From an uncultured Bacteroidota bacterium (GTDB lineage Bacteria > Bacteroidota > Bacteroidia > Chitinophagales > Saprospiraceae), in assembly GCA_903836265.1 (NCBI GenBank), contig CAILQK010000302.1, positions 1-48,287 of the forward strand: 48,287 bases of DNA, given 5' to 3'. Below the pieces are notes generated by a model. The model worked only from the letters and a program-made list of their open reading frames with translations, had not been told where the DNA came from and searched no databases. Numbering within the stretch: position 1 is the stretch's first letter; the number at the start of each line of letters is the position of its first letter. The position numbers and the translations under genes are program-made. Shown piece by piece: positions 25,521 through 33,178 of the stretch.

Positions 25521-26429
25521 TCAGCCAGCATGCCAGATTGAGACAGTACGGTCGTCGCTGGCCGACAGCAGCACGTCTGCTGTCCACATCAGCCTGTTGA
25601 CCGAGTTTACGTGTCCGCCGTGCCGGATGACATCCGTTACTTTCAGCAATTGCCCCGTCCGGAAATCCCACAGCCTGATTGTTTTGTCGCGGCTGGCAGT
25701 CGCAAACAGCGAGGCATCTGGTGAAAAAGCAATATGGTTGACAGTGAACAGGTGTGCTGCCAGATCGGGAGAGCGTGGGTCGCGTATCCAGTTCCCGTTT
25801 TCAGATAACGAATGAATACGCAAAAACGCGTCGCGGCCTCCGCTGAGCAGTGTGTTCCCGCCGGGTGAGTAAGCCAGTGAGAAGACTGAGCTGGTGTGTG
25901 CGTCGCGGATCTCACCGGTTACTGCCATTGTGGATGCGTTCAGGAATATGATGCGGGTATCACTGCTTCCGATGGCCAGCTCATCTCTCTCCGGTGTATA
26001 TGCGATACATCTGAGTGCTGCTGCCGACAGTTGTATGCTTGTTTCCGGGTATTGGGTTTCAGTATTCCAGACCGAGAGCACACCATCTCCCCCGGCGCTG
26101 AACAGCCGGTTTCCAATGAGGTTCAGGTCGAATATACCCTTTTTGTGCGACTGAACCAGCCGTGCTTTTTCGGGTTCACGCAGATTGATCCAGTGCAGTC
26201 CGCCATTCATATTGCCTGCTGCCAGCCGGGAGCCGGGCAGTACACATAACGAGAAGATATTCGATTCGGTACTGGCTGCCAGCAGCCCTGTTTCCGGACT
26301 GTCGAGATTCCACTCCACAATCCAGCCATCTCCTCCTGCGCTGAGGAAATGCCGGCTGTCGCGCCCGGGAGCAAGTGCGTAAACGGAAGCGCGGTGGCCT
26401 GTGCAGGTATGTACTCGTTTGATTTGCAT
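25521..26429 (-). CDS. WD40-repeat protein
   Basis: 302 residues from the ATG at 26429 (MQIKRVHTCTGHRASVYAL). A longer frame from 26471 is ruled out by a -7 promoter element at 26457-26450, which lies downstream of that ATG. Seven WD-type blades can be followed, each with GH and a W/D end: for example SAGGDGWIVEWN, FSAGGDGVLSVWN, LSGGRDAFLRIH, ATASRDKTIRLWD and LSASDDRTVSIWH. It has no signal peptide, so it is cytoplasmic. A seven-blade propeller is a protein-binding platform. The partner is unknown. Operon with the O-antigen ligase gene is suggested by spacing. Confidence 0.9.
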   Translation of the reverse strand: MQIKRVHTCTGHRASVYALAPGRDSRHFLSAGGDGWIVEWNLDSPETGLLAASTESNIFSLCVLPGSRLAAGNMNGGLHWINLREPEKARLVQSHKKGIFDLNLIGNRLFSAGGDGVLSVWNTETQYPETSIQLSAAALRCIAYTPERDELAIGSSDTRIIFLNASTMAVTGEIRDAHTSSVFSLAYSPGGNTLLSGGRDAFLRIHSLSENGNWIRDPRSPDLAAHLFTVNHIAFSPDASLFATASRDKTIRLWDFRTGQLLKVTDVIRHGGHVNSVNRLMWTADVLLSASDDRTVSIWHAG

Positions 26430-26449
26430 GAACTGGTATATCGCGGGAG

Positions 26450-26457
26450 CAAAAGTA
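26450..26457 (-). promoter_or_regulatory. Candidate -7 element of the WD40-ligase operon
   Basis: The minus strand reads TACTTTTG, 20 bp before the ATG at 26429. It fixes that codon as the start of the WD40 gene. A TTTA at 26478-26475 is a weak -33. Confidence 0.6.
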
Positions 26458-26601
26458 GGGGTATCCGGCATGGTAAATTCATTAAAAACCCGTCAATTTT
26501 GTTGTACGTGCATGAAACGGCGTTTCAGTAAAATACAGGACGGCATTTTGAGTTGCCTTTCCGGCTCCCGGCTTTTGTAGAATAACTGTGTTTGTTGTTT
26601 C

Positions 26602-26640
26602 ACTTTCAAATCGGTTGAAAGTTTTTTTTAAATTGAAAGT
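26602..26640. promoter_or_regulatory. Three-copy 8-mer (TTGAAAGT), candidate operator
   Basis: ACTTTCAA (26602-26609) and TTGAAAGT (26615-26622) form an inverted pair with a 5-bp gap. A third copy TTGAAAGT (26633-26640) lies exactly 18 bp from the second. The block sits across the -33 region of the DUF805 promoter, a good place for a repressor or activator. Seen directly; the function is inferred. Confidence 0.5.
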
Positions 26641-26648
26641 TTCGTGAT

Positions 26649-26656
26649 TACATTTG
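26649..26656 (+). promoter_or_regulatory. Candidate -7 promoter element for DUF805-VOC
   Basis: TACATTTG matches TAnnTTTG, 41 bp before the ATG at 26698. The -33 position is T-rich (26622-26629). Confidence 0.55.
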
Positions 26657-26697
26657 CCCCGACAATCATTTTCTTCATTAAAACAAAACGAATAAGT

Positions 26698-27084
26698 ATG
26701 GAATGGTATCTGAAAGTATTGAGGCAGTACGCTGATTTTGATGGAAGAGCAAGAAGGAAGGAGTTCTGGATGTTTGCTTTGTTCAACATTATTTTTGCCA
26801 TTTTGGCGCTGGTTCTGGACGGTTTGCTGGGTACAGGAGCAATCTTCTATCTTGTATATGTTGTGGCGATGATCATCCCCGGTCTGGCTGTGGCGGTAAG
26901 GCGTCTGCACGATGTGGGCAAGAGCGGGTGGATGTACCTGATTGCCCTTATTCCCCTGGTCGGTACCATCTGGCTGTTGGTTCTTTTCGTCACCGACAGT
27001 GAGCCCGGAGCGAATCAGTATGGCCCCAATCCCAAGGAAGAAGGGGCCGATGATTATTTCGGATCAGCAGACACGCTGGACTGA
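26698..27084 (+). CDS. DUF805 family inner-membrane protein
   Basis: 128 residues from the ATG at 26698. It has the standard DUF805 layout: MEWYLKVLRQYADFDGRARRKEFWMF (the YxxFxGRxxRxEFW signature), a hydrophobic pair at about 24-70, then PGLAVAVRRLHDVGKSGWMYLI and a third helix LVGTIWLLVLFVTDSEPGANQYGPNP. Proteins of this family are small inner-membrane proteins of unknown function. The next gene begins 3 bp after its stop, so they share an operon. Its promoter region has a three-copy 8-mer. Confidence 0.92.
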   Translation: MEWYLKVLRQYADFDGRARRKEFWMFALFNIIFAILALVLDGLLGTGAIFYLVYVVAMIIPGLAVAVRRLHDVGKSGWMYLIALIPLVGTIWLLVLFVTDSEPGANQYGPNPKEEGADDYFGSADTLD

Positions 27085-27087
27085 TTC

Positions 27088-27456
27088 ATGTTCACGGCCA
27101 TACATCCGAAGTTGCCCATGCGAAACAAGGAGCTGACGAAGCGCTACTACGTGGATCAGCTCGGGTTTCGTTCTATTGGCAATGACGATTTTGAGCTTTA
27201 TCTGATGTTGGTCAGGGATCAGACAGAGATACATTTCTTTAAATTTGAAGAACTCGATCCCGCGCAGAATTATGGGCAGGTCTATATACGTGTTTCCGGT
27301 ATAGGCCTGCTATACCGCGATTTGCAGGAGAGGGGCGTTTCTATCCATCCGAATGGTCAGCTTGCGCTCAAGCCATGGGGGCAGCTGGAGTTTTCCCTGC
27401 TGGATCCGGACAACAATTTGCTGACGTTTGGGGAAGCTGCAGCGTTTCAGGGGTGA
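27088..27456 (+). CDS. VOC-fold protein (glyoxalase/bleomycin-resistance family)
   Basis: 122 residues. The vicinal oxygen chelate fold is visible as two beta-alpha-beta halves: HPKLPMRNKELTKRYYVDQLGF with LMLVRDQTEIHFFKFEE, then GQVYIRVSGIGLLYRDLQERGV and GQLEFSLLDPDNNLLTFGE. Many such proteins bind bleomycin-like or other small ligands, others are metal enzymes. The C-terminal Glu of LTFGE is at a usual metal-ligand position. The gene follows DUF805 by 3 bp. No specific substrate can be named. Confidence 0.87.
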   Translation: MFTAIHPKLPMRNKELTKRYYVDQLGFRSIGNDDFELYLMLVRDQTEIHFFKFEELDPAQNYGQVYIRVSGIGLLYRDLQERGVSIHPNGQLALKPWGQLEFSLLDPDNNLLTFGEAAAFQG

Positions 27457-27533
27457 CTAATGGTTTGAAGTGAAAGCGGGAGTTACGGTGCCGGGTGGAC
27501 CTGCCCGGAAAACTGTACAGCAGTGTGGCAGAA

Positions 27534-27564
27534 GTTGTAAAACCATAATTTTACCGTATTTTTG
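27534..27564 (+). promoter_or_regulatory. Promoter of the Rpn-type nuclease gene
   Basis: TATTTTTG (27557-27564) as -7 and GTTG (27534-27537) as -33 with a 19-bp spacer, 16 bp before the ATG. One of the best promoter matches in the window. The gene is thus transcribed separately from the VOC gene. Confidence 0.65.
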
Positions 27565-27580
27565 TGAAAACATATCTGAA

Positions 27581-28444
27581 ATGGCAAAAAAGCTAGTTCG
27601 CTTTGATTGGGCGATGAAGCGGTTGCTTCGGAACAAGGCCAACTTCGATATTCTGGAAGGATTCCTTTCAGAGCTTCTCCACGAAGATCTCAGGATAAAT
27701 CAAATTCTTGAAAGCGAGGGCAACAAAGAAACCGGAGACGACAAATTCAACCGGGTGGATATTCTTGTGGAAAACGGGAAAGGCGAACTGATCATCGTCG
27801 AAATCCAGAATACCCGGGAGGCGGACTATTTCCAGCGGATGCTTTATGGAACCTCCAAAGTCATCATCGAACATATCGCTGAAGGACAGCCGTACTCCCA
27901 GGTCAAAAAAGTGTATTCCGTGAATATCGTGTACTTCGATCTCGGTCAGGGAGACGATTACGTATATCTCGGTACAACTGCCTTTATCGGGATCCACAGC
28001 AACCACGAACTGGAACTGTCCGAAAAGCAGAAAGAACTGTTCAAAAAAACATCGGTATCAGACTTGTACCCGGAGTATTATGTGATAAAAACAAACCGGT
28101 TTAATGAGATAGCCAGGGATACGCTGGATGAATGGATATACTTTCTGAAAAAAGCGGAAATCAAAGACGAATTCACTGCCAAAGGGTTGAGGTCTGCCAG
28201 CCAGAAACTTGACATTCTGAAGTTGGAGCCGGAGGACCGCAAGGAATACGACCGCTATCTGGAAGCGCAGCGGAGCGATGCCAGTTTTGCAGAAACCGTG
28301 AAACTGGAAATTTCCAGCGCAATCCGGGAGGTGGCTGAAAACGCTCTGATCGAAGGAGCATCGGCTGAATTTGTTGCCAAAATAACAGGATTAACAATTA
28401 AAGATGTTCGGGATATTGCCGACAGGCTTGGCCTGAATAAATGA
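27581..28444 (+). CDS. Rpn/PDDEXK-family putative nuclease (recombination-promoting, transposase_31-like)
   Basis: 287 residues from the ATG at 27581. It has the typical start VRFDWAMKRLLRNKANFDILEGFL, then the PD-(D/E)XK centre: RVDILVEN (D60) and LIIVEIQN (E74, Q76). ADYFQRMLYGTSKVI follows. The C-terminal region is helical and ends with a short motif LTIKDVRDIADRLGL that resembles a helix-turn-helix. Members of this group cut DNA, promote recombination, and some are linked to defence against phage. Active-site residues are intact. No terminal repeats or transposon ends flank it. It has its own promoter and converges on xseA. Confidence 0.88.
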   Translation: MAKKLVRFDWAMKRLLRNKANFDILEGFLSELLHEDLRINQILESEGNKETGDDKFNRVDILVENGKGELIIVEIQNTREADYFQRMLYGTSKVIIEHIAEGQPYSQVKKVYSVNIVYFDLGQGDDYVYLGTTAFIGIHSNHELELSEKQKELFKKTSVSDLYPEYYVIKTNRFNEIARDTLDEWIYFLKKAEIKDEFTAKGLRSASQKLDILKLEPEDRKEYDRYLEAQRSDASFAETVKLEISSAIREVAENALIEGASAEFVAKITGLTIKDVRDIADRLGLNK

Positions 28445-28494
28445 ACGCCCGGACGGTTTCGAAACAGGCTCGGCAGATTTGCAGGAGCAGGCCT

Positions 28495-29715
28495 TCACTC
28501 CACCACTGACTTCACCACTCCACCCTTCACCCTGGTTTCCAGGGGGTTGCCGGATTGAAGCTGTGCAGGGTCGGTCACGATGTTGCCTCTGGAGGTAGTG
28601 ATGCTGAATCCTCGCCGCAGGATGTTGTCGGGGTGCAGGGCCTCGCAGTATGCGGCAGCCTGATCGAGGGCCAGGTGTTGCTTTTTCAGGAAGTGTGCGG
28701 AGAGCATGGGTATCCGGCTTTCTGTCAGTTCCAGTCTTCCTCTGGCGTTTCCGGCGAGTTGCATGGATATCCACCGGGTTGCGGCGAGTGTCTGGTCCAG
28801 CCGGGTTTGCTCCGATTTGATGGTGATTCCGGCCAGTTGCTTCACTGTGCCGGCCAGTTCAAGAATTTCTGTTTCGAACATCATGTTGTGCTGCACGATG
28901 AATTCTGCCACGGCAGTGGGGGTTTTCAGGGATCGGTTCGCCACCAGATCGAGTACGGTTTCATCCACGTCGTGTCCGATACCGGCCAGGACGGGTATGG
29001 GTGTTCTGGCTGCAGTGCTGCACAATTCCGGCTCGTCGAAGGCGGACAGGTCCATTCTTGAACCGCCGCCGCGTACAATCACGGCGCAGTCGAAGTGCCC
29101 GAACTGGCTGCCGATCATCCTCAGGGCACGGCTTACTTCGGGGCCGGCCGAAGCACCCTGGACGGCTGCATTGAAAGAAGTCACCTCGAAGGTGTATCCG
29201 AATCTGTTGTCTTCGAGCTGGCGCAGAAAATCCTGACGACCGGCGGCTGTCTCAGAACTGATGAGAGCGATACGCTGAAGTACTGGTGGCAGCGACAAAT
29301 CCCTGTTCAGGTCGAACATTCCTTCCCTTCGCAGCATTTCGATGGTTTGCCTGCGCTGCAGATCGAGTTGTCCCAGCGTGTATGCCGGATCTATGTCGTT
29401 GATGTGGAGTTTGAGTCCGTATCGTTCGTGGAATTCGGGTCGCACCTGCATTTTCACTGACAGGCCTTCGCGGAGTACCTGTTGCAGCGGCTGTCCGATT
29501 TTTCTGTAAAGATTTCTGAATTCTCCGGCCCACAAAGCGGCCTCTGCCTGAGCCCGTATATCGCGCGAGTTTTCTTCTTTCTGAACGAGTGTGAGGTAGA
29601 AGTGTCCTCTTGATTCACCCAGCTGGGCAATTTCGGCCGTGATCCAGACTGGCTGCTGGAAGTTCAGCGCCACTGCCTGCCGGATGTGTATATTCAGGTC
29701 GTAGAGGGTAATCAC
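28495..29715 (-). CDS. xseA: Exodeoxyribonuclease VII large subunit
   Basis: 406 residues. An N-terminal OB-fold (VWITAEIAQLGESRGHFYLTLVQ) is followed by the catalytic region: IALISSETAAGRQDFL, VIVRGGGSRMDLSAFDEPELC, TPIPVLAGIGHDVDETVLDLVANRSLKTPTA. A coiled coil and the C-terminal NILRRGFSITTSRGNIV follow. With XseB it degrades single-stranded DNA in both directions. The start is a GTG at 29715, 5 bp after the suhB stop; no ATG is available in frame. The small subunit gene xseB, often next door, is not here. It is the last gene of an operon-like minus-strand run. Confidence 0.95.
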   Translation of the reverse strand: MITLYDLNIHIRQAVALNFQQPVWITAEIAQLGESRGHFYLTLVQKEENSRDIRAQAEAALWAGEFRNLYRKIGQPLQQVLREGLSVKMQVRPEFHERYGLKLHINDIDPAYTLGQLDLQRRQTIEMLRREGMFDLNRDLSLPPVLQRIALISSETAAGRQDFLRQLEDNRFGYTFEVTSFNAAVQGASAGPEVSRALRMIGSQFGHFDCAVIVRGGGSRMDLSAFDEPELCSTAARTPIPVLAGIGHDVDETVLDLVANRSLKTPTAVAEFIVQHNMMFETEILELAGTVKQLAGITIKSEQTRLDQTLAATRWISMQLAGNARGRLELTESRIPMLSAHFLKKQHLALDQAAAYCEALHPDNILRRGFSITTSRGNIVTDPAQLQSGNPLETRVKGGVVKSVVE

Positions 29716-29720
29716 GATAT

Positions 29721-30512
29721 TCAGTTGGCGAAATTGTGGCGGATAATATCCATGGCGGCATCAAAAATACCGCCGTTAGTAGCCAGCAACTCCTTTTTTT
29801 CTATGAAAAGGCTTCCGCCGGAGAAGTCGCACACCTGACCGCCGGCTTCTTTCACAAGCAGGGCGCCGGCCGCCACATCCCAGCTGTTCAGTCCGTATTC
29901 GAAGAAAATATCGAATCGTCCGCAGGCTACCCATGCCAGGTCAAGGGCGGCGGAGCCGTATCGGCGGGCGCCCCTGCCCTGCTCCATAAACTGGCGGAGT
30001 GCGCCGAACCATCCTTCAGCGCGGCTGAAATTGTGGTACGGGAAGCCCGTGCTGACGAGTGCCTGCCGCATTTGTGTGCGCGCACTCGTGTTAATCCTTT
30101 CTCCGTTACACCAGGCGCCACCGTTTTTCATGGCGTAGAACTGTTCATCAGCGGGCACGTGGTGCACGATGCCGAGTATCAGATCATTATCGGACTGAAG
30201 GGCAACACTGACGGAGAAATGGGGTACGCCGTAAAGAAAATTGGTGGTTCCGTCGAGCGGGTCAATGATCCATTTCAGGCCGTTGCCGGAGGATTGCGTT
30301 ACAGTTTCCTCCTCTGTAATAAAAGAAGCGTCGGGCAGCAATTTCGACAGGCGCTCCACGAGCATTTCCTCTGCGGTACGGTCAACATAGCTGACGAGTC
30401 CGTTAAGGAATTTTTCTTCGATTTGTCCGGAGGCTACTTTTCCGGTTTCGCTGCGGATGAACGCTGCGGTTTCATTTACGGCATTTCGGGTGCTTTCGAG
30501 CAGCTTGTCCAT
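29721..30512 (-). CDS. suhB: Inositol monophosphatase family phosphatase
   Basis: 263 residues. Family motifs: EEET near 68, the metal site WIIDPLDGTTNF (D84, D87) and WDVAAGALLVKEAGG near the C-terminus, which binds the inositol ring and metal. It hydrolyses inositol-1-phosphate or related sugar phosphates with Mg2+ in the cytoplasm. SuhB also has an rRNA-processing role in some bacteria. It sits 9 bp after the stop of the BNR-propeller gene and 5 bp before xseA. The SuhB/CysQ split is not certain, but the metal motif favours SuhB. Confidence 0.92.
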   Translation of the reverse strand: MDKLLESTRNAVNETAAFIRSETGKVASGQIEEKFLNGLVSYVDRTAEEMLVERLSKLLPDASFITEEETVTQSSGNGLKWIIDPLDGTTNFLYGVPHFSVSVALQSDNDLILGIVHHVPADEQFYAMKNGGAWCNGERINTSARTQMRQALVSTGFPYHNFSRAEGWFGALRQFMEQGRGARRYGSAALDLAWVACGRFDIFFEYGLNSWDVAAGALLVKEAGGQVCDFSGGSLFIEKKELLATNGGIFDAAMDIIRHNFAN

Positions 30513-30521
30513 GACAGTTTT

Positions 30522-33143
30522 TTACCGGGTTACCACAAATTTCCTGACGATAACGGCTTTCCCGCTGATTTTGGCGCAGGCGATGTATATACCGGGAGCG
30601 TACTGATGAAGGTCAATACTGCTTGTGTGGTTGCCATATCCGGAGAAGAACTCCCTCCAGACGATATTACCGGCCATATCAGCAATATATACTGCTGCCT
30701 CCTGTTTGGAGAGAAGATTGGCCAGGGTCAGTACAGCAGTGCCGGATGCCGGATTTGGCGTGACCGACAGAGCAGGAGCGGCTACACCACCCGGGCTGAA
30801 TGTGGAGGAGTTTTCGCCGATTCTCAGCGAGTCGAGCGGATACGTCATGATACTGCGCGCGTGCGTGCCTGCGATCAGTGTTTTCCGGTCAGGGTTCAGA
30901 TCGAGGTCATAGACAGGGACGAACGGCATCCCGGAGCCGAGGCGTTCCCATTGCTGTCCGCCGTTTTGGGTGATATATACGCCGCCATCGGTGGCAGCGA
31001 AGATGACCGAGTCCTGGTGGCCCGGCAGGATGTACATATCATTGATTGCGAGTGCGGGCAGGTTTCCGCCGATGGGCTGCCAGGTTGCGCCCAGGTTGTC
31101 GGACCGGAAAATATGCGGAGTGAAGTCGTTGTCGCGGTAACCGGTTTGAGTGACAAAAATCCGGCCGGGATCACTGGAAGAGGCTTTTACGGAAGAAACA
31201 TACCTGTCGGGCAATCCTGCGCTGACATTATTTTTTGTTCCGGCATCGGGGTTTACGATCCACACATTTCCGTCGGTGGTACCCACGATTACCTGATCGG
31301 GGTCAATGGGGCTTTCATCGAGCGTACTGATCGTATGGAAACGGGCGCCGAATATATTTCCGTCAGTGAGATCGTCGGTAACAGCAGACCATTCGGGCAG
31401 GTGTCCGTAGCCTTTGTACAGGCGGTAAGTTCCTGTGTACATGACATCGGGATTATGGCGGCTCATGATGTACTGCATATCCCAGTGTCGGCGATCGGAG
31501 CCTTCTATGCCCTGGGTGGCATCGCCGAAGAAGTTGCCATCGGTAGTGCCGTTGATAGCGCCGTTCTGGTATTCGTAGTAATAAATATTCGGGTTGGTGG
31601 GGTGAAATACGGCCTGAAAACCGTCGCCACCGAAGAATCGCTGCCAGCTGCTGATCTGGCTGGCGTTGCCGCCGAGCGTGCCGTTATCCTGAGCGCCTCC
31701 GTAGTACCGGTCGGGCACGTGTGGGTTCCAGGCTACCCGGTAGAACTGCGTTGTCGGAATATTTTCTCCTCTGAACCAGTTGGCGCCACCGTCTGTGCTT
31801 CTGTACAGGCCACCGTCGGTACCGAGCAGCATATCGTTTTCGCTCAGGAACACCAGGTCGTGGTGGTCGGCATGAATATCCTGGGCCCATCCGGCAGCCT
31901 GGTACCAGTTTTGCCCGCCGTCGAGCGAGCGGTACGAAGTTACGCCGAGCAGCCAGATATCGGAGGGGTTGTACGGATTGATTCTGACCTTTCCGAAGTA
32001 CCATGCGAAGCCTCCCTGAAAGCCGAAATCGAGGCCATTGCACGGGTTGAACTGCCACGATTGTCCGCCGTTGAATGATTCGTAGAGTCCGAGAAAGTCG
32101 AGATTGGTACCGCAGTATGATGCGATGATATGCTGGTCGTTGGAGGGGTCAATAGCCAGTCCGATGCGGCATTGGGGGCCGTCGGGGAGTCCGCCGGAGA
32201 GTGGTGTCCAGGATTGTCCGCCGTTGGTTGATTTCCAGATTCTGGCATTTGTTCCGAACACGAGACTTTCCCTGTTGCTGCGGATACGATCCCAGGAGGC
32301 GGCGTAGATGATATCCGGACTGGATGGGGACACTGCCATATCAATGATACCCGTCTGGCTGGATACGAAGAGCGACTGTTGCCAGGTTGCGCCATCATTA
32401 TTCGACTGGTACAGTCCGCGCTGGTTATTTCGTTCGAAGGGGAGTCCCATTGTGGCGGCGTACAGTTTTTGGGATCCTCCGGGGTTTGCAATAATTTTGG
32501 ATATGATACGCTGGTCGGTGAGTCCGATGAGCGACCATGATTCGCCCTTGTCGGTGCTTTTCCATATACCGTTGCCTATGAACGGGTAGGCGCTGATATT
32601 GGGGTCGCCGGTACCGATATAGACATTGGAGGGGTTGAGCGGGTCAACATAAATATGTCCGACAGCGAGGAATCCGTTCTGGTCGAAAACAGGTTTCCAG
32701 GACACACCTCCGTCGGTTGTTTTCCAGGCGCCACCGCCTGAGTATCCGAGATATATTGTGTTTTTGTCGGACGGATCCACTGCTATTGTATTGATACGGG
32801 CGCCGATATTGGCTGGTCCCTGTACAGTCCATGGTGCGTTTATCCCTTCCAGTCCGCCTCTCGGGCGTGCAGCTGTGGCAGAGATCCTTGCTTCGTACAT
32901 AGCTGCCTCGTAGGCACTGACAGCCGGCTCGCTGTCGGGATATTGCCTGACAGCGTAGTATTCTTCGAAGGGGAACAGCCCGGAGTCCCTTTTTTCTTCC
33001 TGATCGGGATTCACCATCCTGATTTCCCGGGCGGGCATGCTCTCTGTTTTTCTGAGCATAAAAAGCAGGAGAGCGGCTGCTGCCATGGCGAGCAGCATTA
33101 TATTTCTCACAGGAAAGGCCTGTCTGGTACGGCGTTCGAACAT
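30522..33143 (-). CDS. Secreted BNR/sortilin-type propeller protein with T9SS sorting domain
   Basis: 873 residues. An N-terminal hydrophobic segment (about 15-30, IMLLAMAAAALLLFML) acts as signal or anchor. The body is a set of about ten repeats of the Asp-box/VPS10 type, each with SxDxGxxW or like: GAWKTTDGGVSWK, GIWKSTDKGESWS, GLYQSNNDGATWQ, IWKSTNGGQSWTP, LYRSTDGGANWF and YITQNGGQQWERL. The end holds a T9SS type A domain (LSVTPNPASGTAVLTL, ending VIVRKFVVTR). Such proteins resemble sialidase or sortilin propellers but the catalytic residues of sialidases are not seen. Probable surface or secreted binding or hydrolytic protein of unknown ligand. The same minus-strand run holds suhB and xseA behind it. 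Confidence 0.9.
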   Translation of the reverse strand: MFERRTRQAFPVRNIMLLAMAAAALLLFMLRKTESMPAREIRMVNPDQEEKRDSGLFPFEEYYAVRQYPDSEPAVSAYEAAMYEARISATAARPRGGLEGINAPWTVQGPANIGARINTIAVDPSDKNTIYLGYSGGGAWKTTDGGVSWKPVFDQNGFLAVGHIYVDPLNPSNVYIGTGDPNISAYPFIGNGIWKSTDKGESWSLIGLTDQRIISKIIANPGGSQKLYAATMGLPFERNNQRGLYQSNNDGATWQQSLFVSSQTGIIDMAVSPSSPDIIYAASWDRIRSNRESLVFGTNARIWKSTNGGQSWTPLSGGLPDGPQCRIGLAIDPSNDQHIIASYCGTNLDFLGLYESFNGGQSWQFNPCNGLDFGFQGGFAWYFGKVRINPYNPSDIWLLGVTSYRSLDGGQNWYQAAGWAQDIHADHHDLVFLSENDMLLGTDGGLYRSTDGGANWFRGENIPTTQFYRVAWNPHVPDRYYGGAQDNGTLGGNASQISSWQRFFGGDGFQAVFHPTNPNIYYYEYQNGAINGTTDGNFFGDATQGIEGSDRRHWDMQYIMSRHNPDVMYTGTYRLYKGYGHLPEWSAVTDDLTDGNIFGARFHTISTLDESPIDPDQVIVGTTDGNVWIVNPDAGTKNNVSAGLPDRYVSSVKASSSDPGRIFVTQTGYRDNDFTPHIFRSDNLGATWQPIGGNLPALAINDMYILPGHQDSVIFAATDGGVYITQNGGQQWERLGSGMPFVPVYDLDLNPDRKTLIAGTHARSIMTYPLDSLRIGENSSTFSPGGVAAPALSVTPNPASGTAVLTLANLLSKQEAAVYIADMAGNIVWREFFSGYGNHTSSIDLHQYAPGIYIACAKISGKAVIVRKFVVTR

Positions 33144-33178
33144 AATTCAGGTTTATTAGCGAGGCAAGGTACAAAAAA

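Noticed and set aside
27491-27508. CCGGG/CCCGG hairpin after the VOC gene as a terminator
   Set aside because: The stem is short and no T run follows on either strand.
27581-28444. Transposon or insertion sequence carrying the Rpn-type gene
   Set aside because: I found no terminal inverted repeats or target duplications around the gene, and it has its own chromosomal-type promoter.
29736-32078. 780-codon open frame on the plus strand
   Set aside because: It is antisense to suhB and the BNR-propeller gene and resembles no protein family. Judged a shadow despite its length.
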